Shown: positions 8,808 to 17,513 of the stretch, one piece after another
Layout of the letters: every line of letters starts with the position of its first letter
Position numbering within the stretch: position 1 is the stretch's first letter
Assembly (NCBI GenBank): GCA_002424525.1
Contig: DIKJ01000168.1
Coordinates: 1-36,215, forward strand
Source of the DNA: Bacteroidales bacterium UBA5621
GTDB taxonomy: Bacteria > Bacteroidota > Bacteroidia > Bacteroidales > VadinHA17
Length of the DNA stretch: 36,215 nucleotides
Reading direction: 5' to 3'
Translations under genes and position numbers: made by a program
The notes under the pieces: generated by a model
Database searches by the model: none
The model's input: the letters and a program-made list of their open reading frames with translations, nothing else
What the model was told of the DNA's origin: nothing

Positions 8808-9889
8808 TCCCGTTTTCGCAGGTAGGCAATAATCGGATAATGATCGGAATATCGTATCTTGATTATGTCGAAAGATCTGCTGTCCAGTGAATTATCATAA
8901 AGAATATAATCGATCCTGTTTGGAGGATAATTGCCCTTATAGGTGAAACCTGCACCGTATCCCGACTTGACAAATGCGTCGTTAAGCCCTTTGCGGATCT
9001 TTCTGTAGCTGTAGGAAACAGGGGTGTCATTGAAGTCCCCGGCAACGATAACAGGGAAAGGTGAAGTGTTTACATGTTCCTTTACAAGCCTGGCCTGGAC
9101 CGCCCGGCGGACAAAACCTCTCTTAAGGCTTCCGTATATGCTTCTGATCTCGTTTAAAGCGTCTTTATCGTCCGACGATCCGGAGATCTCGTTTATAAAT
9201 GAGCGTTCCATCCTCCTGAGACGGAATGATTGCAGGTGATTATTGAAGATTCTGAAGGTATCCTTGCCTATAAGGATATCTGTAAAGATGGAGAGACTCG
9301 AAGAGCCCGGATGAATGATCTCACCCCTGCCGGTTACCGGGAAACGACTCAGTGTAGCGATTCCGTAGTAACGGTTTTTTCCGCTTCCCATCACTTTCAG
9401 ATGTGAATGGTAGTTACCGCCCAATGCCCTGATAAGAGATTGTTCCTTCTGAAGAGGATTTCCTGTATGAAAAAATTCCTGGAGGAGGATTATATCTGCC
9501 TGCTGATTATTAAGGAATTCAAGGATCTTCTTTTCGGAAACAGGATTATCCTTTCCCTCAAAATGATTGAACAACCGAAGATTGTAGCTCAGTACCCTGA
9601 ATGTCGCTGTTTTGTCTTCTTCAGGTTTGCGGAACTTAATGTAGTTTGACAGATGAGTAAAACCGGCAGCTATTATTAAAACTGAAATTAATGCTTCAGG
9701 CCTCAGTTTAACTGCCCAAATGACTGCTATAACTATGTTGGCAAAAAGCAGGTATGGATAAGCCAGCCCGAAATAGGCAGGAAATGCAAATTTGCCCGGA
9801 TCGATATGAACTGCGAAGTAAGAGAGTATCAGGGAACTTGCAAACAAAATATTTACTGCAAGGAATATTCTATAAAGAATCTTTTTCAA
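8804..9889 (-). CDS. Membrane-anchored endonuclease/exonuclease/phosphatase (EEP) family protein
   Basis: The 361-residue product has about three N-terminal hydrophobic helices (residues 7-85) followed by an EEP-fold domain. Motifs in order are LSYNLRLFN (Asn ligand), ILLQEF (metal Glu), VAGDFNDTP, NRIDYILYD and the catalytic SDHYP near the C-terminus, so the metal-dependent phosphoesterase site looks intact. The substrate is unknown; DNA, phospholipid and inositol phosphates are all used in this superfamily. Topology suggests the domain faces the periplasm. It is the last gene of the mutL-rhomboid-rhomboid group, 12 bases after the second rhomboid gene, an order I recall from other Bacteroidota genomes. 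Confidence 0.85.
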   Translation of the reverse strand: MKKILYRIFLAVNILFASSLILSYFAVHIDPGKFAFPAYFGLAYPYLLFANIVIAVIWAVKLRPEALISVLIIAAGFTHLSNYIKFRKPEEDKTATFRVLSYNLRLFNHFEGKDNPVSEKKILEFLNNQQADIILLQEFFHTGNPLQKEQSLIRALGGNYHSHLKVMGSGKNRYYGIATLSRFPVTGRGEIIHPGSSSLSIFTDILIGKDTFRIFNNHLQSFRLRRMERSFINEISGSSDDKDALNEIRSIYGSLKRGFVRRAVQARLVKEHVNTSPFPVIVAGDFNDTPVSYSYRKIRKGLNDAFVKSGYGAGFTYKGNYPPNRIDYILYDNSLDSRSFDIIKIRYSDHYPIIAYLRKRD

Positions 9890-9901
9890 CTAATGCGATT
9901 A

Positions 9902-10789
9902 TCAGTTTTTTTTCTGGCTCTCCATGAACAGCAGGTCCTTCTCCTCTTTTGTAAGGCTGTCGTATCCTCCTTTTGAGATCTTGTCAAGAATAATATTGAT
10001 CCGTGCCTGATGTTCGGCCTTTCTTTTATTGAATTCATAGTCCTGCGGAACCCTCTTATGAGTGACCCTGAATTTTTTACGTGGTTTAAAGAGGGCAATG
10101 ATATGATCTGATATGTTTGTGATCCATTTTCCCAGGTCACGGCCGCGCCGCAGATTGATCGTGTAGAGGTAGCCGGCCAGGGCACCCCCCATATGTGCCA
10201 GCTTCCCTCCGGAGTTGACTGAGAAATCCATAACAGATGTTAGGATGAAGATAGCCAGAGCCATATACTTGATCTTGATTCTTCCGAGAAGGATCATCTG
10301 AACAGTATGATCAGGAACGTAGACAGCAATCGAAACAACCACAGCCATCACCGAAGCTGATGCCCCTATCGCAACCGATTCGCTCACAACATCCGCAAAT
10401 GCCGGAAATATATTAAATGATGCTACATAAACCACCGCACCGGATATACCTCCGAGAATATATATTGCCACTAGTCTCTTCTGATCGAGGTATTCCAGAA
10501 AGATCTTTCCGAACCAGTAGAGCCACAGCATGTTAAACAGTATGTGCCATATGTCCTTATGAGTGAACATATATGTGATCAATGTCCAGGGTCTTAACAG
10601 AAAAGACCTGAGATCGGAGGGAACCGAGAGCAGATTAAGGGTACCTGACGGTATGCCGGGGGAGCTTATCAGGAAGCCTATGATTCCGGCAACGGTAATT
10701 ACAAGAAAGATGGTTATGTTTACAAGGATCAGCCTGGTAAGACTGCTTCCGTTATGAAATGTTTTCCGGATATCGGTCCATACACTCAT
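9902..10789 (-). CDS. Rhomboid family intramembrane serine protease with C-terminal extension
   Basis: The 295-residue product has the six-helix rhomboid core. The helix-4 serine is in GASASV (Ser144), where the usual GxSG has Ala in place of the second Gly. The partner histidine is in AHMGGALAGY (His199), and HILFNMLWLYWFG is the conserved helix-2 H/N segment. The dyad is therefore present. A basic cytoplasmic tail follows, ending in ILDKISKGGYDSLTKEEKDLLF, a segment common to rhomboids of this phylum (DUF6576-type). The ATG at 10789 overlaps the upstream rhomboid stop (TGATG), pointing to translational coupling; a TTG one codon earlier is less likely. Substrates are unknown. Confidence 0.9.
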   Translation of the reverse strand: MSVWTDIRKTFHNGSSLTRLILVNITIFLVITVAGIIGFLISSPGIPSGTLNLLSVPSDLRSFLLRPWTLITYMFTHKDIWHILFNMLWLYWFGKIFLEYLDQKRLVAIYILGGISGAVVYVASFNIFPAFADVVSESVAIGASASVMAVVVSIAVYVPDHTVQMILLGRIKIKYMALAIFILTSVMDFSVNSGGKLAHMGGALAGYLYTINLRRGRDLGKWITNISDHIIALFKPRKKFRVTHKRVPQDYEFNKRKAEHQARINIILDKISKGGYDSLTKEEKDLLFMESQKKN

Positions 10790-11532
10790 CAATACAATGT
10801 ATTTGTGGTTTTTCTCCAGTATCGCAGAAGCAGGTATCCGAACAGCATGCCCCCGAGGTGAGCGGCATGGGCTATATTGCTTCCGGGTTGTGTGACGGCA
10901 AGGTATAGTTCAAGCGCTCCGTAGAAAAGAACAAAATACTTGGCCTTTATCGGTATTGGGGGAATGAGAAGCATCAGTTTTGTGTTCGGGAAAAGCACTC
11001 CGAAGGCAAGCAGGATACCGAAAACAGCCCCGGATGCACCAACAGTAGGTATATTGAGAAGCATCTGAAGACTCTTCATGGTTTCGTTGGTAAAAACCTT
11101 GCCCTGACGAAAATAATCAAAGCCTTCATTCATGACCATCTGAAGCTGATCAGGAGGGATCACCCTCATGATCCTGGTATATTGAATGCCGATTACCGCT
11201 TCGTGAATGAACGCCGCTCCAAGTCCGCAAACCATGTAGTATATAAAGAATCTTTTTGGTCCCCATACATTCTCGAGCACCTGACCGAACATATAGAGGG
11301 CGAACATATTGAAAAAAAGGTGAGCAAATCCTCCGTGCATGAACATATGGGTCACGATCTGCAAGGGCATGAAGTGCTCGGATTTCGGGAAATATAGCCC
11401 GAGGATCCGTGTCAGATCAACGCCAAAGACACTTCTTACAGCGTAATCTGCCAGAAGCATCAATACATTAATCATGATAATGTTCTTTACCACCGGCGGT
11501 AATCCGAAAAAACCTCTGCCATATCCGTTCAT
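10789..11532 (-). CDS. Rhomboid family intramembrane serine protease
   Basis: A 247-residue rhomboid with the standard catalytic dyad: Ser167 in VGASGAVFGIL and His225 in AHAAHLGGMLFGYLL. HGGFAHLFFNMFALYMFG (about residues 66-83) is the helix-2 signature. About 50 residues between the second and fourth core helices form a longer loop region than in E. coli GlpG. It is expected to cleave helices of other membrane proteins within the inner membrane. It lies 87 bases downstream of mutL and overlaps the second rhomboid gene by one base. Two adjacent, differently built rhomboids may have distinct substrates. Confidence 0.93.
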   Translation of the reverse strand: MNGYGRGFFGLPPVVKNIIMINVLMLLADYAVRSVFGVDLTRILGLYFPKSEHFMPLQIVTHMFMHGGFAHLFFNMFALYMFGQVLENVWGPKRFFIYYMVCGLGAAFIHEAVIGIQYTRIMRVIPPDQLQMVMNEGFDYFRQGKVFTNETMKSLQMLLNIPTVGASGAVFGILLAFGVLFPNTKLMLLIPPIPIKAKYFVLFYGALELYLAVTQPGSNIAHAAHLGGMLFGYLLLRYWRKTTNTLY

Positions 11533-11619
11533 TGCTTCTCTTTTAATCCATTTTGTTCATTTACGCCTGCCCGCGCAATTTATTAAATCAATTTCATCTG
11601 TCAACAGTTTCCTGCAACA

Positions 11620-13428
11620 TTACTTGTATCTTTTATCAATCTCATCCAGAGTAATTATATTGATAACCGGTTTTCCACGGGGAGAATAGTTTGGGGCCGA
11701 ACAGGCAAAAAGGGTATCAAAAAGGACCTCCATCTCGCTCAGACTTAGAGGTCTGCCATATTGTATTGCTGCTGCTCCGGCCATTGATACTGCAACTTTC
11801 TCTTTTACTCCCTGCGACGGGTCCGACTGTGAGTTCTTGAAATCCTCGAGGATGATTTCCATCATCTCCGAAGGATCTCCTGAGCCGGTTCCGGCCGGCA
11901 TTGCAGAGACAGAGATCTTGTTGACTTCATGATATTCAATATCAAATCCGAGCATTCGCAGTTCGGCGTCGATTTCCTTCAGGAGATAGATATCTGCCGG
12001 ATTCAATTCTATTAATACCGGGAAGAGCCTTGTCTGACTTGCACTAAGGTTGTTTTCAAGGCATTTTATGTACCTCTCGTAGAGGATCCTCTCATGAGCT
12101 CTTTTCTGATCTATCAGCATAAGCCCCGATTTCACCGGGCAAACCACATATTTATTCCTTATCTGAAAGAATTTCCTTGACGACTCCGTCAGGTCTTCCC
12201 TTCCGGGCACCTGATCCGGAGCATTCCCGGAGGCGGAATAGAGTTGTTCCCATCCGGCAATTCTCTCCCTTTCAAATCTTCCCTGGGCCGGTGATCGTCC
12301 TGGCCCGGGATCATCGGAGGAAAAGGGATTATATTCCGTATTGATATTTATCGGCGGGGTGTCAGGAAAGCCGGTTACAGAGGATCTGACCGGGATCTCA
12401 ACTAGCTGTCCGCTCTCAAAGTCGAGGGAAGGAACAATACTGAAGCGCCCGAGTGCTTCCCTGACCGATGCCAGCAGGATCTGCCATATTGCTCTCTCAT
12501 CCTCAAATTTGATCTCGGTTTTTGTAGGGTGAATATTTATATCAATGGTGGCAGGGTCGGCTTCCATGAAGATGAAATAGGAGGGAACCGCCTCGGGCGA
12601 CAATATATTGGTGTAGCCTTCAACTACTGCCTTATGAAAGTAGGGGTGCTTCATGAAGCGGTTGTTGACAAAAAAGAATTGTTCACCGTACGTTTTCCTG
12701 GCGTTTTCGGGTTTTCCGATAAATCCCCTGATCGTGACCAGACTGGTGTCAGTTTCGAGGGGAATCAGATCCTGGTTTATCTGCTTCCCGAATATTCCTA
12801 TTATTCTCTGGCGGTAACCCGCAGGCGGAAGGTTATAGATTTCGCTGTCGTTATGGTGGAGGGAGAACCGGACTGCCGGATGAGCAATTGCGATCTTCTG
12901 GAACTCAACTATTATATGCCTTGTTTCGGTATTATCAGACTTCAGGAATTTCCTCCTGGCGGGGATATTGTAGAACAGGTTTTTCACCGAGAAGCCTGAG
13001 CCCCGCATACAACTGCACGGTTCCTGAGTTTCGACTTTCGATCCATTGATTATTAGCAGGGTTCCCGTATCCTCTTCCTCTTTTCTTGTTTTCAGTTCGA
13101 CCATGGCTACAGCTGCAATAGAAGCAAGTGCTTCTCCCCTGAATCCTTTGGTGGTTATGGCGAAAAGATCGTTTGCGCAACTGATCTTGGATGTGGCATG
13201 CCGTTCAAATGCCAGTCTGGCATCGGTTTCCGACATGCCTGTGCCGTCGTCGATTACCTGTATCAGCGTCTTGCCGGCATCTTTGATGATCACGCTAACA
13301 TAACCCGCGTTTGCGTCCACTGCGTTCTCCATCAGTTCTTTGACAACAGAAGCCGGTCTTTGTATCACCTCTCCTGCAGCGATCTGATTGGCAACAGAGT
13401 CAGGTAAAAGATGGATAACATCAGGCAT
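11620..13428 (-). CDS. mutL: DNA mismatch repair protein MutL
   Basis: A full-length 602-residue MutL. The GHKL ATPase domain is clear: IAAGEVIQRPASVVKELMENA near residues 16-36, DDGTGM (60-65), ATSKI (78-82), TKGFRGEALASI (93-104) and later FVNNRFMK and INIHPTKTEI. It couples MutS mismatch recognition to downstream strand incision. The C-terminal domain lacks the endonuclease signature: the DQHA(x)2E(x)4E position reads DQKRAHERILYE (440-451), the usual ACRAAIK-type motif reads GAAAIQY, and the CPHGRP position reads YSPRGKP. I therefore infer a form without the canonical metal site. It heads the rhomboid/EEP group. Confidence 0.97.
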   Translation of the reverse strand: MPDVIHLLPDSVANQIAAGEVIQRPASVVKELMENAVDANAGYVSVIIKDAGKTLIQVIDDGTGMSETDARLAFERHATSKISCANDLFAITTKGFRGEALASIAAVAMVELKTRKEEEDTGTLLIINGSKVETQEPCSCMRGSGFSVKNLFYNIPARRKFLKSDNTETRHIIVEFQKIAIAHPAVRFSLHHNDSEIYNLPPAGYRQRIIGIFGKQINQDLIPLETDTSLVTIRGFIGKPENARKTYGEQFFFVNNRFMKHPYFHKAVVEGYTNILSPEAVPSYFIFMEADPATIDINIHPTKTEIKFEDERAIWQILLASVREALGRFSIVPSLDFESGQLVEIPVRSSVTGFPDTPPININTEYNPFSSDDPGPGRSPAQGRFERERIAGWEQLYSASGNAPDQVPGREDLTESSRKFFQIRNKYVVCPVKSGLMLIDQKRAHERILYERYIKCLENNLSASQTRLFPVLIELNPADIYLLKEIDAELRMLGFDIEYHEVNKISVSAMPAGTGSGDPSEMMEIILEDFKNSQSDPSQGVKEKVAVSMAGAAAIQYGRPLSLSEMEVLFDTLFACSAPNYSPRGKPVINIITLDEIDKRYK

Positions 13429-13467
13429 TACTAAAGCAATTGTTTACGGGTAAATCTAACTATTATG

Positions 13468-13475
13468 CAAATATA
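13468..13475 (-). promoter_or_regulatory. Putative -7 element for mutL
   Basis: The minus strand reads TATATTTG, an exact TAnnTTTG match 40 bases before the mutL start codon. A matching -33 TTTG was not seen at 19-21 bases. Confidence 0.45.
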
Positions 13476-13561
13476 TAAATAATTGCTTCATGGGCTTTGT
13501 TCGGTCTGTTTGTCAAAACCCCTGCCATGAATGAACCAAACTTCCATTTTATTCATATATT

Positions 13562-13569
13562 TATCTTTG
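13562..13569 (+). promoter_or_regulatory. Putative -7 element for the EEP lipoprotein gene
   Basis: TATCTTTG matches TAnnTTTG exactly and is preceded at 21 bases by TTTT (13537-13540), a degenerate -33 box. The start codon follows 46 bases downstream. Confidence 0.45.
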
Positions 13570-13615
13570 AAAAAAACCAGGGGGACTCCGGAGACATTAA
13601 TTTAAAACTCATTTT

Positions 13616-14482
13616 ATGATAAGGATTTTTCTTTATTTAATTATTGCGGTTCTTTTCATACCTGCAGGCTGCAGCGGCAAGAAGGGCAGGAATAAAATCA
13701 GGGTAATGACATTGAATATCAGGTATGACAACCCAAGAGACAGTATAAATGCATGGCCGAACAGGGCTAAAATGACGGCCGCCTTTATTATGGACGAAAA
13801 GCCCGATCTGCTTGGATTGCAGGAAGTCTTATGGCGTCAGTATGTTTATCTTGATTCTGCTCTTGCCGATTACACATCGGTGGGGGTAGGGCGCAGTGAC
13901 GGTGCCAGGGGCGGTGAGATGAACCCGGTATTCTTCAGGAATGACAGGTTCAGCATGGCAAGAACCATAACCTTCTGGCTTTCCGGAACCCCGGATGAGC
14001 CGGGATCTATGGCATGGGGTGCCGGTCTGCCCCGGATTGTAACCTGGGTGGAACTGGTTGATAAGATCAATGATGAACACCTGTTCTTCTTTAATACTCA
14101 TTTTGCCCACGATTCCGACTCAGCCAGGATCATGAGCTCCAGAATACTTCTGAACAGGGTGGCAGAAATAGCGGGCGATTTTCCTTTTGTTATTACAGGA
14201 GATCTTAATATGCTGCCATCAAGCATAGGATACTCAGTGCTCACAGGACCGGCAGAAAGTGTTCCGCTGATGAAGGATGCTTTTGAGATTTCCGGGAATA
14301 AACCCGAAGGACCACTTTTTACATTCAACGGCTTCTCCGATACTCCAGGCCGGGGAAGGATAGATTATATATTTGTCAGAAATGGCATGATGGTGCATGA
14401 GCACAAAACACACGAGATAAAAGAGAACGGGATATACATTTCAGATCACTGGCCAGTCTCTGCGGTAGTTACTTATAAATGA
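13616..14482 (+). CDS. Endonuclease/exonuclease/phosphatase family lipoprotein
   Basis: The 288-residue product begins with a lipoprotein signal (MIRIFLYLIIAVLFIPAGC; lipobox PAGC, Cys19), so it should be anchored at the cell envelope. The remaining 265 residues are a complete EEP domain: TLNIRYDN, LLGLQEVL, ITGDLNMLPSS, GRIDYIFV and ISDHWPVSA carry the metal and catalytic residues. Close relatives are annotated as extracellular phosphodiesterases or nucleases of unknown substrate. It has its own -7 element and its end converges on the efflux operon. It is a different branch from the multi-pass EEP protein at 8804-9889, sharing only the fold. Confidence 0.88.
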   Translation: MIRIFLYLIIAVLFIPAGCSGKKGRNKIRVMTLNIRYDNPRDSINAWPNRAKMTAAFIMDEKPDLLGLQEVLWRQYVYLDSALADYTSVGVGRSDGARGGEMNPVFFRNDRFSMARTITFWLSGTPDEPGSMAWGAGLPRIVTWVELVDKINDEHLFFFNTHFAHDSDSARIMSSRILLNRVAEIAGDFPFVITGDLNMLPSSIGYSVLTGPAESVPLMKDAFEISGNKPEGPLFTFNGFSDTPGRGRIDYIFVRNGMMVHEHKTHEIKENGIYISDHWPVSAVVTYK

Positions 14483-14499
14483 CTCATTTTTTCGCCTGC

Positions 14500-15618
14500 C
14501 TATACCGTCTTCCTGTAACGGAGAACAGCAAAAAGGGTGGATAACAGGGCGATAATTGCCAGCGCAATCAGTTCCGTGCTTATATCGTTTATGCCTGAAC
14601 CCTTCAGCATAACCATACGGTTGATGCGTATAAGCCATGCAACAGGATTAACAAGATCAAATTTCTGGGCCCAGACCGGCATGCTCTCAAAGGGAGTAAA
14701 TATCCCGCTCATCAGAATAAAAACTATTACAAAAAAGAATGCAACGAACATGAATTGCTGCTGGGTGGATGAGAGTGTCGATACTAACAGCGCCATGCCG
14801 AGAACCGCAATCAAAAATAACGTGGCCCCGAGAAAGAGAAGCATAATGCTTCCCTCGAACGGAATATTGAATGTCAGTTTGCCGATAAGAAGCCCAAGAG
14901 CAAGATCAATGAGACCGATTATCAGAAAAGGTACCATTTTGGCAATAATGAACTGATGTTTCCTGACCGGTGTGACATTTATTTGCTCGATCGTGCCGAT
15001 CTCCTTTTCCCTCACCATGTTAAGTCCCGCTAGAAGAAATCCTATGGCAGTAACAAGGATAACAAGGATGCCGGGAAGCATATAATATTTGTAATCGAGT
15101 TTTTCGTTATACCAGTACCTGTTGGTCATCTCTATTATTGGAGGCGGGCTCTGTACCAGGCTTCCCTTTGCTGCTGAGGAATTCTCCCTGTTGAGATCGG
15201 TTATTACACCGTTGAGGTACGCCCACGATAACTGGGCAACAGATGCATTTATAGCATCCACTGAAGCAATAAGACTGGCCGGTCTGCCGGATCCCAGCTC
15301 GCGGCCGAATCCTGATGGTATATTCAGAATGACCCTGCATTTATTTTTATGCATCAGGTCGTTGGCCTCATTCTCCGACCATGTGGTAAAGGTAATCCTG
15401 AAAAAGGCCGATCCCTCCAGCTTGTTAATCAGCCTTCGTGACTCAGATGAGTAGTCATTATCGATGATGCACAGGTCGATATTCCTGATCTCGAAAGTGA
15501 CAGCAGGCACAAGGATCAGCATCTGTATGATCGGCACGGCAAAGATTGCCTTCGAAATGAACCTGTTCCTGAAGATCTGGATAAACTCTTTTCTGATAAG
15601 ATAAAGTATAGTTCTCAT
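14500..15618 (-). CDS. ABC-2 type efflux permease (YbhR/YhhJ-like)
   Basis: The 372-residue permease has one N-terminal helix (IRKEFIQIFRNRF lead-in, then AVPIIQMLILVPAV), a periplasmic domain of about 140 residues, and five C-terminal helices. NMVREKEIGTIEQINVTPV is the ABC-2 cytoplasmic coupling segment typical of multidrug exporters (EKExGTxExLxVxPx). It is the last gene of the operon, 21 bases after its partner permease. The two should form a heterodimeric channel driven by the two ATPases. The substrate is unknown; the E. coli relatives are linked to drug and cation tolerance. Confidence 0.92.
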   Translation of the reverse strand: MRTILYLIRKEFIQIFRNRFISKAIFAVPIIQMLILVPAVTFEIRNIDLCIIDNDYSSESRRLINKLEGSAFFRITFTTWSENEANDLMHKNKCRVILNIPSGFGRELGSGRPASLIASVDAINASVAQLSWAYLNGVITDLNRENSSAAKGSLVQSPPPIIEMTNRYWYNEKLDYKYYMLPGILVILVTAIGFLLAGLNMVREKEIGTIEQINVTPVRKHQFIIAKMVPFLIIGLIDLALGLLIGKLTFNIPFEGSIMLLFLGATLFLIAVLGMALLVSTLSSTQQQFMFVAFFFVIVFILMSGIFTPFESMPVWAQKFDLVNPVAWLIRINRMVMLKGSGINDISTELIALAIIALLSTLFAVLRYRKTV

Positions 15619-15639
15619 GCTCTTGCTTAAAATGTTGAA

Positions 15640-16749
15640 CTATTCCAGACGAAGCCTGAATTTGCGGATGCTGACGGAGATAAAGAAGATAGTCATCAGA
15701 AGAAGAATCAGGGTCTCTTTCCAGACGAACATCAGGCCGGTTCCCTTTATCATAATATTCTTGATGATAACAATGAAATACCTGGGGGGGACGATCATGC
15801 TGACGAGGTTATATACCTGGTGCATGTTCTCAATCGGAAAGATAAATCCCGACAGGATTATTGTGGGCAGCATCAGCCCGAGGAAAGAGATGAATATTGC
15901 CTGTTGCATTGTATCCGATATTGTTGAAATAAGTATTCCCAGGGAAAGGCTCATCAGAATGTAGAGCATTGTTTCTGCAAGCAGAAGCACCAGGCTGCCT
16001 TTTACAGGCAGGTCAAAAACAATCCACGACAGTAAAAGTATAAGTATCACGTTGATGAATGAGAGGAGAAAGTATGGGGTCACCTTCCCGAGAATGATCT
16101 GGACGGGCCTGAGGGGCGAAACCAGCAGTACTTCCATTGTGCCGAATTCCTTTTCGCGGGATATGGTTACGGACGTCATCAGCGCACATATAAGTATGAG
16201 GATCAGTGTGATCACCCCCGGAACGAACGTGAAATGGCTTTGAAGATTAGGGTTGTAGAACATCTTTACCTCGGGCACTATTACGCCTGAGCCTGATAAA
16301 GCAGGTCCGGCAATATCGATGTTAAAATCCCTCACAATGGCCATGGTGTAATTGGTAATAAGTGTGGCTGCATTGGGATCTGATCCGTCTGCAATAATGC
16401 TCATTACCGCTTTTCCTTCCCTTGTAAGGTTTCTTCCGAAATCCTTCCCGAAAATAAGTACTGCCCTGGTGTTTCCTTTTCTGAATTCAGTCTCAATTTC
16501 AGTGTAATTGCTCAGGTATCCGGTGTTAAGGAAGAAACCTGAAGAGATTATTTTATCTGTAAGCTTCCGGCTTACATCATCCTGCGACAAGTCCATTATT
16601 GCAACACCCGCATTTTTGATATCGGTGCGTACGACAAATCCGAAAATAAGGATCTGTGCCACGGGGATGCCGAAAATTATGATAAGTGTCCTTATATCTC
16701 TGAAAATATGCAGGAACTCTTTTTTTACAAATGCGAGAAATCTTTTCAT
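15640..16749 (-). CDS. ABC-2 type efflux permease (YbhS-like)
   Basis: A 369-residue paralogue of the following permease with the same architecture: FVKKEFLHIFRDIRTLIIIFGIPVAQILIFG at the N-terminus, a periplasmic domain, the coupling motif ISREKEFGTMEVLLVSPLRP and five C-terminal helices. Its start overlaps the stop of the upstream ATPase by 4 bases, implying coupled translation. It corresponds by position and sequence pattern to YbhS in the E. coli ybhGFSR exporter. It should pair with the second permease rather than act as a homodimer. Confidence 0.92.
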   Translation of the reverse strand: MKRFLAFVKKEFLHIFRDIRTLIIIFGIPVAQILIFGFVVRTDIKNAGVAIMDLSQDDVSRKLTDKIISSGFFLNTGYLSNYTEIETEFRKGNTRAVLIFGKDFGRNLTREGKAVMSIIADGSDPNAATLITNYTMAIVRDFNIDIAGPALSGSGVIVPEVKMFYNPNLQSHFTFVPGVITLILILICALMTSVTISREKEFGTMEVLLVSPLRPVQIILGKVTPYFLLSFINVILILLLSWIVFDLPVKGSLVLLLAETMLYILMSLSLGILISTISDTMQQAIFISFLGLMLPTIILSGFIFPIENMHQVYNLVSMIVPPRYFIVIIKNIMIKGTGLMFVWKETLILLLMTIFFISVSIRKFRLRLE

Positions 16750-17489
16750 ACGGTCTCTTTTAAAGGTCTCGCTATTTTGATAAAAACCTCTTCCACATTC
16801 AGGGCATTATACTGTTTTTTCAGGTTCTCAGGTGTGTCAAGAGCAACTATCCTGCCCTCATTCATAATGCAAACCCGGTCGCAATATTCGGCTTCATCCA
16901 TGTAATGTGTAGTTACAAAGATCGTTATTCCAGCCGAAGCCGTTTCGTATATCATTTCCCAGAACTGGCGGCGGGTTATCGGATCGACTCCCCCTGTCGG
17001 TTCATCGAGGAATATTATTTTCGGCTGGTGCAGGAGAGCCACCGAGAATGCCAGCTTTTGCCTCAATCCCAGGGGAAGGTCAGAGATCACCCTGTTTCTG
17101 AATTCATTGAAATTCAGTCTGTTAAGCAGTTTTTGCTCCTGCTCCCTTATCAGCTGTCTGCTCATTCCGTAAATACCCCCGTACAACATTATGTTCTCTC
17201 TTACGGTCAGGTCCTCATAGAGAGAGAACTTCTGGCACATGTAGCCGATGTTCCTCTTTATCATTTCGGATTCTTTAGTGGCATCATAGCCGGCAACCAT
17301 AACCTCTCCGGATGTAGGGGCCGAGAGACCGGACAGTATCCTGAGCGCTGTGGTCTTGCCGGCCCCGTTGGCCCCCAGGAAGCCGAATATCTCTCCTTCA
17401 TATACATCAAAGTTAAGGTTATCGTTGGCGGTGAAACTGCCGAACTTCTTAACCAGATTGCGAACCGATATAACTCTGTTGCCTGTCAT
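16746..17489 (-). CDS. ABC exporter ATPase, equivalent of the C-terminal half of YbhF
   Basis: A 247-residue nucleotide-binding subunit. Walker A is GANGAGKT (39-46), the Q-loop Gln86 is in YMCQKFSLYEDLTV, Walker B is IIFLDE (158-163) and the switch His195 is in TTHYMDEAEYCD, so its own ATP site is complete. The signature is degenerate: LPLGLRQKLA (138-147) in place of LSGGQ. This same unusual form occurs in the second half of YbhF. With the preceding ATPase it should form a dimer with one canonical and one degenerate site. It lies 24 bases after that gene and overlaps the permease start. Confidence 0.93.
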   Translation of the reverse strand: MTGNRVISVRNLVKKFGSFTANDNLNFDVYEGEIFGFLGANGAGKTTALRILSGLSAPTSGEVMVAGYDATKESEMIKRNIGYMCQKFSLYEDLTVRENIMLYGGIYGMSRQLIREQEQKLLNRLNFNEFRNRVISDLPLGLRQKLAFSVALLHQPKIIFLDEPTGGVDPITRRQFWEMIYETASAGITIFVTTHYMDEAEYCDRVCIMNEGRIVALDTPENLKKQYNALNVEEVFIKIARPLKETV

Positions 17490-17513
17490 CTTTAAATTTC
17501 TTCCTCTGTGCCG

